Shown: positions 33,091 to 43,389 of the stretch, piece after piece
How positions within the stretch are numbered: the first letter of the stretch is position 1
How the letters are laid out: every line of letters begins with the position of its first letter
Assembly: GCA_018830645.1 (NCBI GenBank)
Contig: JAHJSA010000080.1
Span: 1-49,279 of the forward strand
Length of the DNA stretch: 49,279 nucleotides
Direction: 5' to 3'
Source of the DNA: Actinomycetota bacterium
GTDB lineage: Bacteria; Actinomycetota; Thermoleophilia; RBG-16-64-13
Notes under the pieces: generated by a model
What the model was told of the DNA's origin: nothing
The model's database searches: none
Seen by the model: the letters and a program-made list of their open reading frames with translations, nothing else
Position numbers and translations under genes: made by a program

Positions 33091-34734
33091 TCAGATCAGC
33101 CCGTCCAGAGCCTGGTTGGCCAGGGCATCGGCACGTTGGTTGTCTTCCCTCCGGACGTGCTTCACGTCCACCCGCTCGAAGTCCTGGATCAGAGCGCGAG
33201 CCTGAAGGTAGAGTTCCTTGAGCTGCTCGTTCTTCACCCTGTACTCCTGGCGCAACTGTCGCACCAGTAGCTCCGAATCCGACGAGATCAGCAAGCGGGC
33301 GACGCCCCGATCCAGCGCGGTCTCGAGGCCGGTGAGCAGCGCCTGGTATTCGGCCTGGTTGTTCGTGGCCGTGCCTATTCGGGCACCGATCTCCTCGAGC
33401 ACGTTGCCGTCCGGGTCTTCGAGCACAACGCCGATAGCCGCCGGCCCAGGATTCCCCCGCGAGGCCCCATCGGTGCGCAGGACGAAGGCTTCACCGTCGA
33501 TCGAATCACGCACGCCCAGCTGCAAGGCGCGTTCACGCACCTCTCCTCCCGCCTCCTCCAGATCGAAGAGCCGCGAGACCCCGCCGCGGATTCCCGCGTG
33601 CGATACAGGCCTAGCCTTGCGCCACGGCGAGCGGGCGCCCTCGGAGAACTGAACGGCGACATTCAAGCCCAGCAGGCGGGCCGCCAGCACCTCGGACCAC
33701 CGCGTCATGGCCCACGTCTCCAAATGGTCGTGGGGAACCACGATCAGCGCGAGCCCCAACGCGGCCGCACGGTCTGCGTCGTGGTACTTCAAATCGCCCG
33801 TGACATACGCGTCGGCCACGGCCGCCGCATGCTCGATGAGGCCGCCTCCACTGCCGGTGACAACAGCCACCCGGTCGATAGTACGTTCGGCGTCACCGGC
33901 GTAGCACACTTCCGGAAGCCCGAAGACCTCAGCCGCGGTCTCCGCCAACGATACCAACGAGATGGGTGTGCGGGTCTTCCCGACTCGACCTATCCCGCCG
34001 CTGGAGACGACGTTCTCGACCGGATAGACGTCGAAGGCCGGTTCTTCGTACGGATGAGACTCGATGTACGCCTGCACGACCGAGGCGACCTTGCCGGCCG
34101 GTACCACCGTCTCGAACCTGATCTCCGCGATCCTCTCCGCGCGACCGGGAGCACCCACGCTCGGTCGCGCCTCGGATCCGGGAAGGAACGTACCCTCTCC
34201 CCCCACCTCGAAGGCACAACGCTCGTACTGGCCGATGCGACCTCCGCCGGCGGCGAAGACGGCTTCCGCCACACTTGCGAGCGCCTCCTCGGGCACGAAC
34301 CCAACAAGCTTCTTCACCCCTGCGGTCGCCCGCACCAATGGCCACATGTCGGCCAACCCGAGTTCCCGGGCAACGATGTCGTTGAGACCTCCAGGAGCCG
34401 CGTCCAGGTTCGTGTGGCAGGCGAAGACCGCGATGTCCGCGGCGATGAGTTGGGTCACGATGACGCCGACCCGGTCCTTGTCGGTGACACGGGCCAGCGG
34501 CGAGAAGATGAGCGGGTGATGGGTGATGATCGCCTGGTAGCCCCCGGTGACCGCTTCGACCACGACGTCCTCGCTGAGGTCCAGTGCTACCAGTATCTTC
34601 CGCACCACCGTGCCGCGGCGGCCAACTAAGAGACCGATATTGTCCCAGGGCTCGGCGAGAGCGCGGGGCAGTATCCCCTCGAGGCTACGCTCGAGATCCT
34701 CCACAAGCATGGGGGTCTTCTGGTCTCGACTCAC
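33091..34734 (-). CDS. NIF3/YqfO-family protein fused to RNase HI domain
   Basis: The protein has 547 residues. Residues 1-370 are a complete NIF3/YqfO-type module. Metal ligands are HH at 72-73 (ITHHPLIF), Asp111 (HTNLDAAPGG), and the C-terminal pair in VVPHDHLETWA (His335, Glu339). A YqfO-type insert lies between, containing VQAYIESHPYEEPAFDVYPV. After a linker of about 45 residues, residues 416-547 form an RNase HI fold with all four acidic residues: Asp422 (RTDGASRGNPG), Glu462 (NNQAEYQALL), Asp486 (SSDSELLVRQ) and Asp536 (DNQRADALANQAL). His526 is a possible extra catalytic residue. The predicted activities are RNA cleavage in RNA-DNA hybrids plus an undefined metal-centre function. The ATG follows tRNA-free sequence. 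No partner gene is adjacent. Confidence 0.92.
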   Translation of the reverse strand: MSRDQKTPMLVEDLERSLEGILPRALAEPWDNIGLLVGRRGTVVRKILVALDLSEDVVVEAVTGGYQAIITHHPLIFSPLARVTDKDRVGVIVTQLIAADIAVFACHTNLDAAPGGLNDIVARELGLADMWPLVRATAGVKKLVGFVPEEALASVAEAVFAAGGGRIGQYERCAFEVGGEGTFLPGSEARPSVGAPGRAERIAEIRFETVVPAGKVASVVQAYIESHPYEEPAFDVYPVENVVSSGGIGRVGKTRTPISLVSLAETAAEVFGLPEVCYAGDAERTIDRVAVVTGSGGGLIEHAAAVADAYVTGDLKYHDADRAAALGLALIVVPHDHLETWAMTRWSEVLAARLLGLNVAVQFSEGARSPWRKARPVSHAGIRGGVSRLFDLEEAGGEVRERALQLGVRDSIDGEAFVLRTDGASRGNPGPAAIGVVLEDPDGNVLEEIGARIGTATNNQAEYQALLTGLETALDRGVARLLISSDSELLVRQLRQEYRVKNEQLKELYLQARALIQDFERVDVKHVRREDNQRADALANQALDGLI

Positions 34735-34966
34735 AACTCCAGCCTAACAGTAGCGGGTGTCCGGAGCAACAGGCGCGCAGGGGCGACTGACCCGCCAAAG
34801 ACCACGCTCCACACCGACTAGCCACTCGGCACGGGCGGCCCACCGAAGGCGCGGCATGCCCTGCCCAACCGCCGAGCGGACCCCGTGATGTCGCTTGACT
34901 TCCCAAGACGTCAGTCATACGCTCTCTTTGGGGAAAGGTTCGTGCGAAGGCTATTGACTGGACGGC

Positions 34967-34995
34967 TTGAGGAGCAAGCCCTGGTGCCGTATACG
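34967..34995 (+). promoter_or_regulatory. promoter of the SRPBCC gene
   Basis: TTGAGG (34967-34972), a 17-bp spacer and TATACG (34990-34995) place the start near 35002, 18 nt before the ATG at 35020. The preceding region from 34735 shows no gene. Confidence 0.55.
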
Positions 34996-35019
34996 CTGCA
35001 AACACGAGGGAGAACAGAA

Positions 35020-35466
35020 ATGGCACATATCCACCACACGAGCAGGATCGGAGCGACTGTGGATCAAGTCTACCGAGTCGCCCGCGATCCCCAAACGTGG
35101 TCCACCTGGTATGTGGGGCTCGAAGGCCCCGAGAGCCTGACCGGGTCGGGCGAAGCAGGCACCGTCGGGAACTTCGCCTTCATGTTGGCCGGGATGAGGT
35201 TTCCTGTGACCGTAGAGGTACTGGAAGACGCGCAGTCGTCGGATGGAGCTAGCTGGACGGGCAGGATCGGCGGGCCTCTCGAAGGAGAGCACCATTGGAC
35301 CTATCGACCCCACGGCGACGAGACCGAGGTGACGCTTGACGTGACCTACACGGTACCCGGCTCGGCCCTCGGGCGACTCGCGGACAAGATCGTCTTGGAG
35401 AAGATGATGGAACGGAACATGCACAATAGCGTGGAGAACCTTAGGACGGTCTGCGAGAACTGCTGA
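35020..35466 (+). CDS. SRPBCC/START-like small protein
   Basis: The protein has 148 residues with the helix-grip pattern of polyketide-cyclase/SRPBCC proteins: an N-terminal strand (HIHHTSRIGATVDQVYRVAR), WSTWYVGLEGPESLTGSG, central beta-strands (GEHHWTYRPHGDETEVTLDV) and a long C-terminal helix (LADKIVLEKMMERNMHNSVE). Such proteins bind hydrophobic ligands in a deep cavity, and the ligand here is unknown. There is no signal peptide. The ATG follows GAGGGAGAACAGAA. The frame to 34885 lies upstream of the predicted promoter. It is monocistronic, facing the tRNA on the opposite strand. Confidence 0.85.
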   Translation: MAHIHHTSRIGATVDQVYRVARDPQTWSTWYVGLEGPESLTGSGEAGTVGNFAFMLAGMRFPVTVEVLEDAQSSDGASWTGRIGGPLEGEHHWTYRPHGDETEVTLDVTYTVPGSALGRLADKIVLEKMMERNMHNSVENLRTVCENC

Positions 35467-35537
35467 TACGGAAGGACCGCGAGGGGGCGCGACCGTCATG
35501 TCGGCGGAGTCCTGCGGGAGGGACGATCGATCTCGAG

Positions 35538-35611
35538 TGGGCCCAGCAGGACTCGAACCTGCGACCGGCCGATTATGAGTCGGCAGCTCTAACCAACTGA
35601 GCTATGGGCCC
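35538..35611 (-). tRNA. tRNA with CAU anticodon (tRNA-Ile2 or elongator tRNA-Met)
   Basis: Acceptor GGGCCCA/TGGGCCC with discriminator A, D-arm AGCTCAGTTGGTTAGAGC, anticodon loop CTCATAA (CAT), and T-arm GCAGGTTCGAGTCCTGC. CCA is not encoded. The CGACTCATAATCG core occurs in both tRNA-Ile2 (lysidine-modified) and elongator tRNA-Met, so the identity is undecided. It is not an initiator tRNA, because the anticodon stem lacks the three G-C pairs. Confidence 0.9.
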
Positions 35612-35625
35612 CGACAAGCTGCGTC

Positions 35626-35631
35626 ATTGTA
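35626..35631 (-). promoter_or_regulatory. extended -10 of the CAU tRNA
   Basis: TGGTACAAT on the minus strand gives an extended -10 (TGN-TACAAT) 15 bp upstream of the tRNA. No clear -35 is seen. Confidence 0.45.
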
Positions 35632-35724
35632 CCAAGACGGAGGGCTGGTTCGACGGGTTCAAGCGCGCGGCCCACGGCCCGCGGCCTGCCGCCTGCTCCG
35701 CGGCAGCGCGCCGGCCCGCGCCGT

Positions 35725-36342
35725 TCAGGCCTTCGTCAGCACGAAGACTCCGTGCTCCGCGAACAGATTGGGAAGGAAGGTCACCGGCCTGCGAGGTCCC
35801 AGGTGGAGGCTCCGCGTGATACGGAACCCCTGCTCACGGGCGAAGACCTGGAAGTCCTTGACGCTCAGGCTCCTGATGTTCGGCGTGTTATACCACTCGT
35901 AGGGTAACGCCTTGGTCACCGGGGCCCTTCCGGCGAAGAGCAGGTGGGTGCGCGCCCGCCAGTTGGCGAAGTTCGGCAAACTCACGATCACGTTCCGCCC
36001 CACGCGCAGGCACTCTTGAAGAACGAACTCGGTCTCCCGAGATTGCTGCAGCGTCTGCCCGATGATGACGTAGTCGAACATGCCGTCGGGGTAGTAGGAG
36101 AGCCCCTCATTGATGTCGCCGTGATACACCGAGAGCCCCTTGCCCACGGCGTCGTACACCTTCTCCTCCATGATCTCCACGCCGGTGCCGCGCACGTCCT
36201 TGCGGTCCACGAGCATCTTCAGGAGCACACCGCGGCCACAGCCGAGGTCGAGCACGCGGGACTCCTGCTCGACAACGTCTACGATGAAGAGATGGTCGAG
36301 GCGCTCTCCACTGGGAGCACGGGCGATGATGCTGCTAGGCAC
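35725..36342 (-). CDS. metW: MetW-like methionine biosynthesis methyltransferase-fold protein
   Basis: The 205-residue protein has a SAM-type Rossmann fold: [19 protein letters not shown] (motif I), [23 protein letters not shown] and [20 protein letters not shown], the last two characteristic of MetW. MetW pairs with MetX in many bacteria and is required for full homoserine acyltransferase activity. Its first bases overlap the end of metX by 8 bp, so the two are translationally coupled. The ORF is complete. It is the last gene of the metY-metX-metW unit. Confidence 0.93.
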   Translation of the reverse strand: MPSSIIARAPSGERLDHLFIVDVVEQESRVLDLGCGRGVLLKMLVDRKDVRGTGVEIMEEKVYDAVGKGLSVYHGDINEGLSYYPDGMFDYVIIGQTLQQSRETEFVLQECLRVGRNVIVSLPNFANWRARTHLLFAGRAPVTKALPYEWYNTPNIRSLSVKDFQVFAREQGFRITRSLHLGPRRPVTFLPNLFAEHGVFVLTKA

Positions 36343-37504
36343 GGCGACGGGCCTCCCTATGGGCGGTGACCTCGAGGAAGTGCTTGATCACGTGAGTCTG
36401 CTGGTCGGTCTCAACGAGGAACGCGTCGTGTCCGAACGTGGAGTGGATCTCGACGTACGTGGTGTCGAGCCCGTTCCCTTTGAGCGCCCGCACGATCTCC
36501 TTCGACTGATAGGGCGGGTACAGCCAGTCACTGCTGAAAGCGATCACCAGGAACCGGGTGTCCGCCGGCACCTCGCGCAGGGCTTCCACGACAGTGCCGT
36601 GGCCGTCGGCCAGGTCGAAGTAATCGAGGGCCTTGGTGATGTAGAGGTAGGTGTTGGCGTCGAAGCGGCGGATGAACACGTCGCCCTGGTAGCGCAGGTA
36701 GCTCTCCACCTCGAAGTCGGTAGTGAAATCGTAGCCGAGCACCTCCTTGCCGCGCAGCCGCCGGCCGAACTTGAAGTGCATCGACTCATCCGACAAGTAG
36801 GTGACGTGGCCGATCATACGAGCTACCGAGAGCCCCGCGTCGGGGTGGTCATGCTCGTAGTAGTCGCCGCCGCGCCAGTTGGTGTCGCGCATGATGGCCT
36901 GACGACCCACCTCGTTGAAGGCGATCTGCATGGGCGAGTGCCTATGGGTGGAGGCGATGGGGATGACCGAGGCCACCATCTCTGGGTAGGTGGTGACCCA
37001 CTCCAGGGCCTGCATCCCCCCCATCGAGCCGCCGGTGACCGTCAGCAGACGCTCGATGCCCAGATGCTCGAGAAGCAACTTCTGGGCACGCACCATGTCG
37101 GGGACGGTCACCACGGGGAAGCGCAGGCCGTACGGTCGACCGGTCGCCGGGTCGGTGGTGGAGGGGCCGCTCGACCCTCGACAGCCGCCGATGACGTTCG
37201 AGCAGATCATGAAGTACTTGTCGGTGTCGAAGGCCCGACCGGCGCCCACCATCATGTCCCACCACCCTGGCTTGCTGTCGCCCTCGTGGAAGCCCGCGGC
37301 GTGGGCGTCGCCCGACAGTGCGTGCAGCAGCAGGATGGCGTTCGACCGCTCGTCGTTCAGCGTGCCGTAGGTCTCGAAGGCCAACGTGAGCGGCGCGAGG
37401 GTGAGCCCCGAGTCCAGAGGCAGCGAATCGAACTCGGCGTAGCGAGTCTCCACCCAGCCCACCGAGCTGTCGAATGTCTGCCCATCTATATGGTAGTCGC
37501 TCAC
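36335..37504 (-). CDS. metX: homoserine O-acyltransferase
   Basis: This enzyme transfers an acyl group (acetyl most often) to homoserine, the committed step to methionine. The 389-residue alpha/beta hydrolase has the nucleophile elbow [15 protein letters not shown] (Ser160), the acid SSDWLYPP and the catalytic His in [10 protein letters not shown]. The N-terminal [11 protein letters not shown] and [20 protein letters not shown] segments are diagnostic. Acetyl versus succinyl specificity is not certain from the sequence, but the MetY partner suggests acetyl. It is downstream of metY across a 97-bp spacer holding a strong hairpin and overlaps metW. Confidence 0.96.
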   Translation of the reverse strand: MSDYHIDGQTFDSSVGWVETRYAEFDSLPLDSGLTLAPLTLAFETYGTLNDERSNAILLLHALSGDAHAAGFHEGDSKPGWWDMMVGAGRAFDTDKYFMICSNVIGGCRGSSGPSTTDPATGRPYGLRFPVVTVPDMVRAQKLLLEHLGIERLLTVTGGSMGGMQALEWVTTYPEMVASVIPIASTHRHSPMQIAFNEVGRQAIMRDTNWRGGDYYEHDHPDAGLSVARMIGHVTYLSDESMHFKFGRRLRGKEVLGYDFTTDFEVESYLRYQGDVFIRRFDANTYLYITKALDYFDLADGHGTVVEALREVPADTRFLVIAFSSDWLYPPYQSKEIVRALKGNGLDTTYVEIHSTFGHDAFLVETDQQTHVIKHFLEVTAHREARRRA

Positions 37505-37548
37505 CCGACCTCCTCTGCCGGGGGCGGCCCGGCTTCACCGAGCGCCGA

Positions 37549-37575
37549 GCCGCCGCGCCTTCCGGGCGCGGCGGC
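37549..37575. other. GC-rich hairpin between metY and metX
   Basis: GCCGCCGCGCC and GGCGCGGCGGC form a perfect 11-bp stem with a five-base loop. No U-tract follows on the minus strand, so it is more likely an mRNA-stabilising or processing structure between metY and metX than a terminator. Confidence 0.5.
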
Positions 37576-37601
37576 CTCACGGCCCGGCACCGCCGCCCGG
37601 C

Positions 37602-38981
<1,380 letters not shown>

Positions 38982-39050
38982 TCAACAAAATACTACACGT
39001 GCGGCCTTCCGGCAAGGGTGAACCCGGCGACCGTAGCGAGTGGGGCCGTG

Positions 39051-40856
39051 TCAACCTCGGTAACGATTCGTGATCGGCAGCCTTCGGTCCTTGCCGAACC
39101 CTTTGGACGTGATGCGCACTCCGGGGGCTGCCTGGCGGCGCTTGTACTCGTTGCGGTCGATCATGGCCACCACACGTTCCACCTCGGCCGCATCGAGCCC
39201 CGCAGCCTTCATCTCGGCCACGCTCTGGTCGTGCACGACGTAAGCCTCGATGATGCGGTCGAGGAGGTCGTAGGGGGGTAGGCTGTCCTGATCGGTCTGA
39301 TCGGGTCGGAGTTCGGCGGACGGAGCCCGCTCGATGGTGGAGACCGGGATCGGCGTCGAAGTATCCGACTCCCGCGAGTTCCGATACCGCGCCAGTTCGT
39401 ACACCATGGTCTTGGGAGTGTCCTTGATGACCGCGAAACCACCCGCCATGTCTCCGTACAAGGTGGCATAGCCCACCGCCATCTCGCTCTTGTTCCCCGT
39501 GGCGAGCACCATCCAGCCGAACTTGTTCGAAAGAGCCATGAGTAGGTTGCCGCGGATACGTGCCTGCAGGTTCTCTTCGGTGGCGTCGGCGGGGAGGTCT
39601 CCGAAGATGGGGGCAAGGGTCTCGAGATAGGGTACCAGGAGGCCCTCGATGGGCAGTTCGAGGCACTCCATGCCCAGGTTTGCGGCGAGCACGAGGGCGT
39701 CTGAGCGGGTCCCCTCGCTGGAATAGCGCGACGGCATCGTGACACCGGTGACAGCCTCGGCGCCAAGGGCGTCGACGGCGATGCAGGCCGTGAGAGCGGA
39801 GTCGATGCCGCCGCTCAGGCCGATCACGACGCGCTCGAAGCCGTTCTTCCTTACGTAGTCGTGCACCCCGAGGCAGAGGGCGCCGTAGACCTCGGCCGCC
39901 CGCGAGAGGAGCGGTGCCATGGGCGGCTCGACGGCGGCCGGCCACCCGGCCGCGGAAGAACCATCGGTGGCGCCCTTGCCCGGTTGGCCGGCCGCAGAGA
40001 GGTCTACGAGAGGGAGGCCGGCCGCAGGAAGGTCGACCGTCCGAAGATGCAACGAGCCGGGGGCCGTGCCCGTGCCCGGATATCGATCTGCGGCATCCAG
40101 ATCGAGGTCGATCACGATCAGTTGCTCCTCGAACTGGACACCCCGGGCCACGACTGTGCCATCGGGGCCGACGACGACGCTATGCCCGTCGAAGACAAGT
40201 TCGTCCTGGCCCCCCACTCCGTTCACGTACGCCACGAAGGCTCCGGCGTCCTTCGCCCTGCGGCGGATCATGGCTTCCCGTTCGGCCCCCTTGCCCACGT
40301 GGTACGGCGACATACTGATGTTCACCACGAGGCGCGCTCCTCCCCGCAAGGCCGCCGCCTCCGTGGGCCCGCAGGGATTCCAGATGTCCTCGCACACGTT
40401 CACCGCGAACCGTGCGTCACCTTGCGCGAGCACCAAGACCGATTCCCCTGGCGAGAAATAGCGCTCCTCGTCGAACACCGCGTAGTTGGGCAGGTGGATC
40501 TTCTCGTACAGGGCAGCCACACGACCCTGGGCCAGAACGGCGGCACCGTTCGCCACAGGCGGGCCGGCCGGCGCGACGCTCCCCCCGCGGGGCCTCACCG
40601 GGGCGCCAACAACGGCCACCATCCCGCGACTGCCTGCGGCAACCTCCTCGAGAGCCGCCTCACATCGCTCCACGAAATGGCTGCGCAGAAGCAGGTCTTC
40701 GGGCGGGTAGCCCGAGATGACCATCTCGGGGAAGGCCACGAGGTCGGCGCCCGCCGCCCGCGCCCGCTCGAGCCACTCGAGCACGAGGCCGATATTGCCG
40801 GCGACGTCGCCCACCGTCGGATTCACCTGTGCCAGGGCCAAGCGCACTCCCGTCAC
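39051..40856 (-). CDS. nadE: glutamine-dependent NAD+ synthetase
   Basis: This enzyme amidates nicotinate adenine dinucleotide to NAD using glutamine. It has 601 residues. The nitrilase-type glutaminase domain (1-270) has the Glu-Lys-Cys triad: Glu44 (FPEMVISGYP), Lys119 (YEKIHLPNY) and Cys155 (VNVCEDIWNP). A linker at about 273-312 contains two imperfect ten-residue repeats (VDLPAAGLPL, VDLSAAGQPG). The synthetase domain follows with the P-loop GLSGGIDSAL (348-353 core) and ATGNKSEMAVGYATLYGD. The GTG start overlaps the manB stop (GTGA), coupling it to manB. All catalytic residues are present. Confidence 0.97.
   Translation of the reverse strand: MTGVRLALAQVNPTVGDVAGNIGLVLEWLERARAAGADLVAFPEMVISGYPPEDLLLRSHFVERCEAALEEVAAGSRGMVAVVGAPVRPRGGSVAPAGPPVANGAAVLAQGRVAALYEKIHLPNYAVFDEERYFSPGESVLVLAQGDARFAVNVCEDIWNPCGPTEAAALRGGARLVVNISMSPYHVGKGAEREAMIRRRAKDAGAFVAYVNGVGGQDELVFDGHSVVVGPDGTVVARGVQFEEQLIVIDLDLDAADRYPGTGTAPGSLHLRTVDLPAAGLPLVDLSAAGQPGKGATDGSSAAGWPAAVEPPMAPLLSRAAEVYGALCLGVHDYVRKNGFERVVIGLSGGIDSALTACIAVDALGAEAVTGVTMPSRYSSEGTRSDALVLAANLGMECLELPIEGLLVPYLETLAPIFGDLPADATEENLQARIRGNLLMALSNKFGWMVLATGNKSEMAVGYATLYGDMAGGFAVIKDTPKTMVYELARYRNSRESDTSTPIPVSTIERAPSAELRPDQTDQDSLPPYDLLDRIIEAYVVHDQSVAEMKAAGLDAAEVERVVAMIDRNEYKRRQAAPGVRITSKGFGKDRRLPITNRYRG
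39978..40037. repeat. imperfect 30-bp tandem repeat in the nadE linker
   Basis: Two adjacent copies of a roughly 30-bp unit (plus-strand core GGCCGGCCGCAG) encode VDLPAAGLPL and VDLSAAGQPG between the two nadE domains. Further related GGCCGG sequence lies just beyond. It is a coding microsatellite-like expansion with no sign of a separate function. Confidence 0.5.
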
Positions 40857-42247
40857 TCTCCGCCCGAGCCGGCCTGCCGCAGCAGGGCAAGCACTTCGTC
40901 GGTCTTCTCATGGAGCAGGTCTTGGTCTGCCCGGGTCTCGATGTTCACGCGAAGCACGGGCTCGGTGTTCGACATGCGCACGTTCACCCGCCACCGCGCG
41001 AACTCCAGGCTGACACCGTCGATCTCGTCTATCGCCGGATCGTCTGAGGCATAGTGCTGCCGCAGTGCCGCAAGCGCGGCCGCCGGGTCGGCCAGCTCCA
41101 GATTGATCTCGCCGCTCACCGGATACCGCGCCACCCTCTCACCCACGAGTTCCGAGAGCGTCTTGCCGCTGGCGCAGATGAGTTCGGCCACCAGCAGCCA
41201 CGGGATCATGCCGCTGTCGGCGTACGAGAAGTCGGCGAAGTAGTGATGGGCCGACATCTCGCCCCCGTAGGCGGCCTCCTCCTGCCGCATGCGGGCCTTG
41301 ATGAACGCGTGGCCGCTCTTGTTCGCGACCGGCCGCCCGCCGGCTGCCTCCACGAGCTCCACCGTGTTCCAGACCAAGCGAGGGTCGTGCACGATGGCGG
41401 CACCCGGACGACGCCGGAGCGCCTGCTCCGCCAGCAGCCCCACCAGGTAGTAGCCCTCGACGAACTCCCCGCGCTCGTCGAAGAAGAAGCAGCGGTCGAA
41501 GTCGCCGTCCCAGGCCAGACCAAAATCGGCCTCGTTGGCGAGCACGGCTTCGGCGGTGGCGGCCCTCTTCTCGGGCAGCAGGGGGTTCGGCACTCCCCGC
41601 GGGAACGAACCGTCGGGCTCGGGGAAGAGCGGGATGATCTCGAAGGGGAGGTGGGCACGCAGCCGCTCGATGACGGGCCCCGCCATCCCGTCGCCTCCGT
41701 TCGCCACGATGCGAAGCGGAGTGAGCTTCCGCTGATCTACGTACGACAGCAGATGATCCACGTACGCCGACGCGATATCGACGTGCTCAACCGAACCGGG
41801 CACCTGGGCGTCCTGAAAGACCTCTTCTCCCCCCAGGGCGGTGCCGACCATGTCCCTGATCTGCATCAGGCCGGTGTCGCCGGAGATAGGCACCGCCTTC
41901 TCGCGCACGAACTTCATGCCGTTGTACTCGGCCGGGTTGTGGCTGGCCGTGACCATGATGCCCCCGTCAAGCGCCAACGAGAACGTGGCGAAGTACACCT
42001 GCTCCGTCCCCACCTCGCCGATATCCACCACGTTCACGCCTGAAGCCGTGAGCCCGGCGATCAGGGAGTCGGTCAACGCAGCTCCGCTCAGGCGCATGTC
42101 CCTGCCCACCACAACCTTCTTCGGCGCCAGGAAGCGCGCGTACGCTCGACCGATCAGGCCGGCCATCTCTTCGTCGAGCTCATCGGGCACCTTGCCACGA
42201 AGGTCGTAGGCCTTGAAGCCGGCCAGTCGGCGGTCGATCTCGCTCAC
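40853..42247 (-). CDS. manB: phosphomannomutase / phosphoglucomutase
   Basis: This enzyme interconverts hexose 6- and 1-phosphates. It has 464 residues in the four-domain alpha-D-phosphohexomutase fold: FKAYDLRGKVPDEL at the N-terminus, the phosphoserine loop MVTASHNPAEYNGMKF (Ser102), the metal loop WDGDFDRCFFFD, and the sugar-binding loop GGEMSAHHYFADF. Length and motifs match ManB/AlgC-type enzymes. It starts at a GTG overlapping the manC stop, forming with manC a GDP-mannose-making pair. Confidence 0.93.
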   Translation of the reverse strand: MSEIDRRLAGFKAYDLRGKVPDELDEEMAGLIGRAYARFLAPKKVVVGRDMRLSGAALTDSLIAGLTASGVNVVDIGEVGTEQVYFATFSLALDGGIMVTASHNPAEYNGMKFVREKAVPISGDTGLMQIRDMVGTALGGEEVFQDAQVPGSVEHVDIASAYVDHLLSYVDQRKLTPLRIVANGGDGMAGPVIERLRAHLPFEIIPLFPEPDGSFPRGVPNPLLPEKRAATAEAVLANEADFGLAWDGDFDRCFFFDERGEFVEGYYLVGLLAEQALRRRPGAAIVHDPRLVWNTVELVEAAGGRPVANKSGHAFIKARMRQEEAAYGGEMSAHHYFADFSYADSGMIPWLLVAELICASGKTLSELVGERVARYPVSGEINLELADPAAALAALRQHYASDDPAIDEIDGVSLEFARWRVNVRMSNTEPVLRVNIETRADQDLLHEKTDEVLALLRQAGSGGE

Positions 42248-43356
42248 GTGTCTTGCCCTCCCAGGTTCTTCACCAATTCCTTGACCTCCTCAGCCCGCTC
42301 GAGCGGCACCACCAATGTGCGCTTGCCAGCCCGGACCACCGCCAGCCCGCTCACCCCGACCAGAGCCACCAGCTCCTCGGCGTCTTCCGAGAACACCACG
42401 TTGCCCTCGGCCGCCAGCGAGGCGATCCTCGCCGTGCCCCGGTTACCCGCGCCGTCATCCGGCAGGAAGGCGCTCAAAGCCTCCCAGCCACCGATGTCGC
42501 TCCACGAGAAGGACGCCTCCACCACTCGGGCTCCTGTTGCTTTCTCCATGATGCCGTAGTCTACCGAGATGGGGACGAGATCGGCGAACGCGCGCTCCAA
42601 CGCGGTCTCGTCGAGGCGACCGTCGGCCCCCAGGACCGGCCTGAGAGCCTCCACGTGCCGCGGCAGGTACTGCTCGAACCGGTCGAGGATTGCCGCGGCG
42701 GACCAGACGAACATGCCGCTGTTCCACAAGAAACCGCCCGAGGCGACGAACTCCTCCGCGGTCTTCCGGTCCGGCTTCTCCCGGAAACGGAGGAGTCCAA
42801 AGTGGGCCGCCCCCCCGCTGTCGACGACGGGAGCCCCCCGCTCGAGGTACCCGTAGCCCGTGGCTGGATAGGTGGGCCGCACTCCGAGCGTGTAAAGCGC
42901 GGACGACCCCGCCGCCGCCTCGACGACCGAACTCATGGTGCGGACGAACTCCTCGGCGGGTTCGATGTGGTGGTCGGAGGTCAGAGTGACCACCACGCAT
43001 TCCCCAAAACGGGACTGGGCGATCAGGGCGGCGAGGCACACTGCCGCGGCGGTGTCGCGCCGAACCGGCTCGCCGATGACCTGCCCCGCGGAGAGATCGG
43101 GCAATTGCTCGCGAACCAGCGATACCAGCCTGCGCCCGGTGAGCACCAGGACCCGCTCTCGCGAGGTGAGCAGGAGCGCGCGCTCGTAGCTCTCCTGAAG
43201 AAGCGACTGCCCCCCGAGTAGCCTCAGGAACTGTTTCGGGCGCTCCTCGGTGCTCGCGGGCCAGAATCGAGTGCCCGCGCCGCCCGCCATTATCACCACT
43301 GCCGGAGCTTCGACGACGGCCCCGTCGTGACCGCTTGATTCGCCCGCTACACTCAT
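42244..43356 (-). CDS. manC: mannose-1-phosphate guanylyltransferase
   Basis: This nucleotidyltransferase makes GDP-mannose from GTP and mannose 1-phosphate. It has 370 residues. The Rossmann-like domain begins VVIMAGGAGTRFWPAS (about 20-35), followed by RPKQFLRL, EPVRRDTAAAVCLAALIAQ and DHHI. The C-terminal part has NSGMFVWSAAAIL and VDYGIMEKATGA, the kinase/GMP signature. Unlike the long ManC type, it ends without a cupin isomerase domain. A separate cupin gene at 45825 may supply it. The gene overlaps manB (GTGA). Confidence 0.95.
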   Translation of the reverse strand: MSVAGESSGHDGAVVEAPAVVIMAGGAGTRFWPASTEERPKQFLRLLGGQSLLQESYERALLLTSRERVLVLTGRRLVSLVREQLPDLSAGQVIGEPVRRDTAAAVCLAALIAQSRFGECVVVTLTSDHHIEPAEEFVRTMSSVVEAAAGSSALYTLGVRPTYPATGYGYLERGAPVVDSGGAAHFGLLRFREKPDRKTAEEFVASGGFLWNSGMFVWSAAAILDRFEQYLPRHVEALRPVLGADGRLDETALERAFADLVPISVDYGIMEKATGARVVEASFSWSDIGGWEALSAFLPDDGAGNRGTARIASLAAEGNVVFSEDAEELVALVGVSGLAVVRAGKRTLVVPLERAEEVKELVKNLGGQDT

Positions 43357-43389
43357 GGGGTGCTCGACCTCCTCATGCTGTTCCAGAGC

